64,000 nucleotides of DNA from Pyricularia pennisetigena (taxonomy: Eukaryota; Ascomycota; Sordariomycetes; Magnaporthales; Pyriculariaceae), in the NCBI RefSeq assembly GCF_004337985.1, contig NC_043740.1, positions 780,861 to 844,860 on the forward strand, given 5' to 3'. A program made the translations under genes and the position numbers. Every line of letters begins with the position of its first letter. The stretch's first letter is position 1. The notes beneath the pieces were generated by a model that saw only the letters and a list, made by a program, of their open reading frames with translations, was not told the origin of the DNA and searched no databases. Shown piece after piece: positions 62,578 through 64,000 of the stretch.

Positions 62578-63712
62578 ATGAAGGCGTCTCGCTCTTTGCG
62601 CATTGGTGTCGATGTCGGCGGGTAAGTGAAAAGAAAAAAGATATTAATTGCATATCGACTCGAGCCGTTCATCCGCCAACATTTTTTCATACTCAGGACC
62701 AACACGGACGGCGTGGTGCTGGACCTTGGCAATCCAGCGACACAGGCCGAGGAATCGTGGCATGGCACACATGCAGCATTACCAAAGACCCCAGTGACGG
62801 CATCAACAATGTAATCCGCACCATGTTCACGCAATCGTCCATCGACCCCAGAGACGTCGCCAGCGTCACCATAGGCACCACCCACTTTATCAACGCCGTC
62901 GTCGAAAGAGACCGATCCCGCCTAACCCCCGTCGCCGTCGTCCGTCTGGCCGGGCCCTATTCGCGCGACATCCCCATCGGTATCGATTGGCCGCCGCAGT
63001 TACGGGAGATTATCTGTACCGACCGCTGATAACGCGGTGGGTTCGAAATCGACGGGACCCTAATCGCGGAGCTGGACGAGGCCCAAATGGCGGCCGCGTG
63101 CGGGGAAATCGGAAATAAAGGCATTAAAAGCATCGCCATTATCGGCGTTTTTAACCCCATCGACGTGGTCCACCGGCAGGAAGAGACCGCCGCGGCCATC
63201 GCTCGCCGCGTTTGCCCCGACGCCGACGTAGTTATTTCCAAAAACGTGACCAACATTGGATTTTTCGAGCGCGAAAACGCCGCGATCCTTAATGCGTCCA
63301 TCCTGGCTTTCGCCCGCCGCACCATCCATTCGTTCCAGCACGCCGTGGCCCAGTTCGGCCTCGATTGCCCCGTTTTTATCACGCACAACGACGGCACCAC
63401 CCTGCCCGCCAGTGCCGCCGCGCGCCTGCCCATCCGCACTTTTTCCAGCGGGGCCGTCCAATAGCATGCGCGGCGCGGCGTTTCTCCTCCAGCACCAGCA
63501 CCAGCATTAGGACGGCGGTTCCGGTGGAGCAAAAAAGGCCAGAATGGTCGTCGACGTGGGCGGCACCACGACGGACGTCGGCCTGCTCCTCGGCAGCGGC
63601 TTCCCGCGCCAGGCGGCCGCCTACAGCAACCTCGCCGGCGTACGCACCAACTTTTCCTACCTGGACGTGCGCAAGATCGGTCTCGGCGGTGGGTCCATCG
63701 TGGCTAAGGCCT
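62578..63712 (+). pseudogene. Hydantoinase/5-oxoprolinase (HyuA-type) N-terminal domain, disrupted
   Basis: Exon 1 (62578-62621, MKASRSLRIGVDVGG) joins through GTAAGT/CTCAG to 62697 (TNTDGVVLDLG), giving the ATP-binding GVDVGGTNTD. A 1-nt frameshift at about 62740 leads to IVAWHTCSITKDPSDGINN and VASVTIGTTHFINAVVER. Two in-frame stops stand at 63028-63033 (probably from CGA CAA). EIGNKGIKSIAIIGVFNPID, ISKNVTNIGFFERENA and FITHNDGTTLPA follow. A further frameshift lies near 63455 and a stop at 63508. The second phosphate-binding block MVVDVGGTTTDVGLLLGSGF and GLGGGSIV end at transposon sequence about 63715. The enzyme would open hydantoin or oxoproline rings using ATP. It is divergent from the NCS1 permease. 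Confidence 0.8.
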
Positions 63713-63719
63713 GCCAAAA

Positions 63720-64000
63720 CCTGAAAATAGGTTTAGCCCAGCCCGGCCCGCCAACACATGGGCTTTTGGCAGGGGCCCGTAATGGCCCACGGGTTAGCGG
63801 ATTTAGCCCAAACTGGGTAACCCGCGGGTTTTCAAGCTGGAGCGACTGAAAAATAACAATAATGCAAAACGAAGACGAGTTTTTTGAAATTTGGATAAAA
63901 ATTTAATAAATAAAATATATCCATCTGTATAATCATCGATTAACAGGTACCTAAATTAAAGATAAGGCGATATAATTGAAAAAATATTATAACGTCGGGT
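63720..64000. mobile_element. G+C-rich transposon terminus interrupting the hydantoinase gene, hAT-type suspected
   Basis: From about 63723 the gene frame is replaced by TTTAGCCCAGCCCGGCCC, GGCCCACGGGTTAGCGG and GGGTAACCCGCGGGTTTT. After this the sequence becomes very AT-rich to the end of the window. The same island-plus-AT-rich architecture with CCCGCGGGTT occurs at 3955-4098. The other end and any 8-bp target duplication lie outside the window. No transposase is visible. Confidence 0.45.

Noticed and set aside
1..64000. CRISPR arrays, rRNA genes, bacterial operons
   Set aside because: None seen. The window is eukaryotic by introns and gene content, and the repeats present are LTRs, TIRs and small tandem repeats.

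Overview
The window is nuclear DNA of a filamentous ascomycete, most likely a Sordariomycete. The grounds are short GT-AG introns with fungal branch and acceptor sequences, a Zn2Cys6 regulator, a HET-domain gene, several P450s, many small secreted-protein genes, a Fot1/pogo DNA transposon, and chromodomain Ty3/gypsy relics whose C-to-T decay looks like repeat-induced point mutation (RIP). A plant-associated member of the Magnaporthales or a related order would fit, but nothing here fixes the species.

Layout. 1-12471 is a nest of RIP-degraded LTR retrotransposons. There is one gypsy relic on the minus strand (1-3.8 kb), then two inverted, head-to-head copies of a second, chromodomain-bearing family (about 4.1-7.9 kb minus and 7.9-12.5 kb plus). 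A separate solo LTR containing a tRNA-like sequence is nested in the first of these copies. 13.0 kb holds a small secreted-protein gene at the edge of the repeats. 13.7-20.8 kb is a probable beta-galactoside utilisation module: an intracellular GH35/DUF5597 beta-galactosidase divergent from a LAC12-like sugar permease, followed by a Zn2Cys6 regulator. 21-26.3 kb holds a broken hypothetical gene, a small Cys-rich secreted protein and an S28 serine carboxypeptidase. 27.5-29.4 kb is a full-length, apparently intact Fot1/pogo element that seems to have landed in an exon.

31.9-47.1 kb is the most interesting part. A secreted Cys-rich protein gene is followed by a gene that looks like the alpha-ionylideneethane synthase ABA3 of fungal abscisic acid biosynthesis, and then by three cytochrome P450 genes, all on the plus strand. 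The set resembles the Botrytis abscisic acid cluster (terpene synthase plus two P450s), with an additional P450 and without a visible ABA4-type dehydrogenase. An assembly gap of 377 N lies inside this region.

49-60.4 kb holds two more small secreted-protein genes, a GT25-like glycosyltransferase and a large HET-domain gene. 60.6-63.7 kb contains a dead divergent pair, an NCS1 nucleobase/hydantoin-type permease and a hydantoinase/5-oxoprolinase. A RIP-damaged Fot-type fragment separates the two, and the hydantoinase is cut off by a G+C-rich transposon end that continues to the end of the window.

Exon coordinates were derived by hand from splice consensus and reading-frame continuity. Where I say a model closes, the summed exons are a multiple of three. 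Family names rest on recognised motifs, not on a database search.
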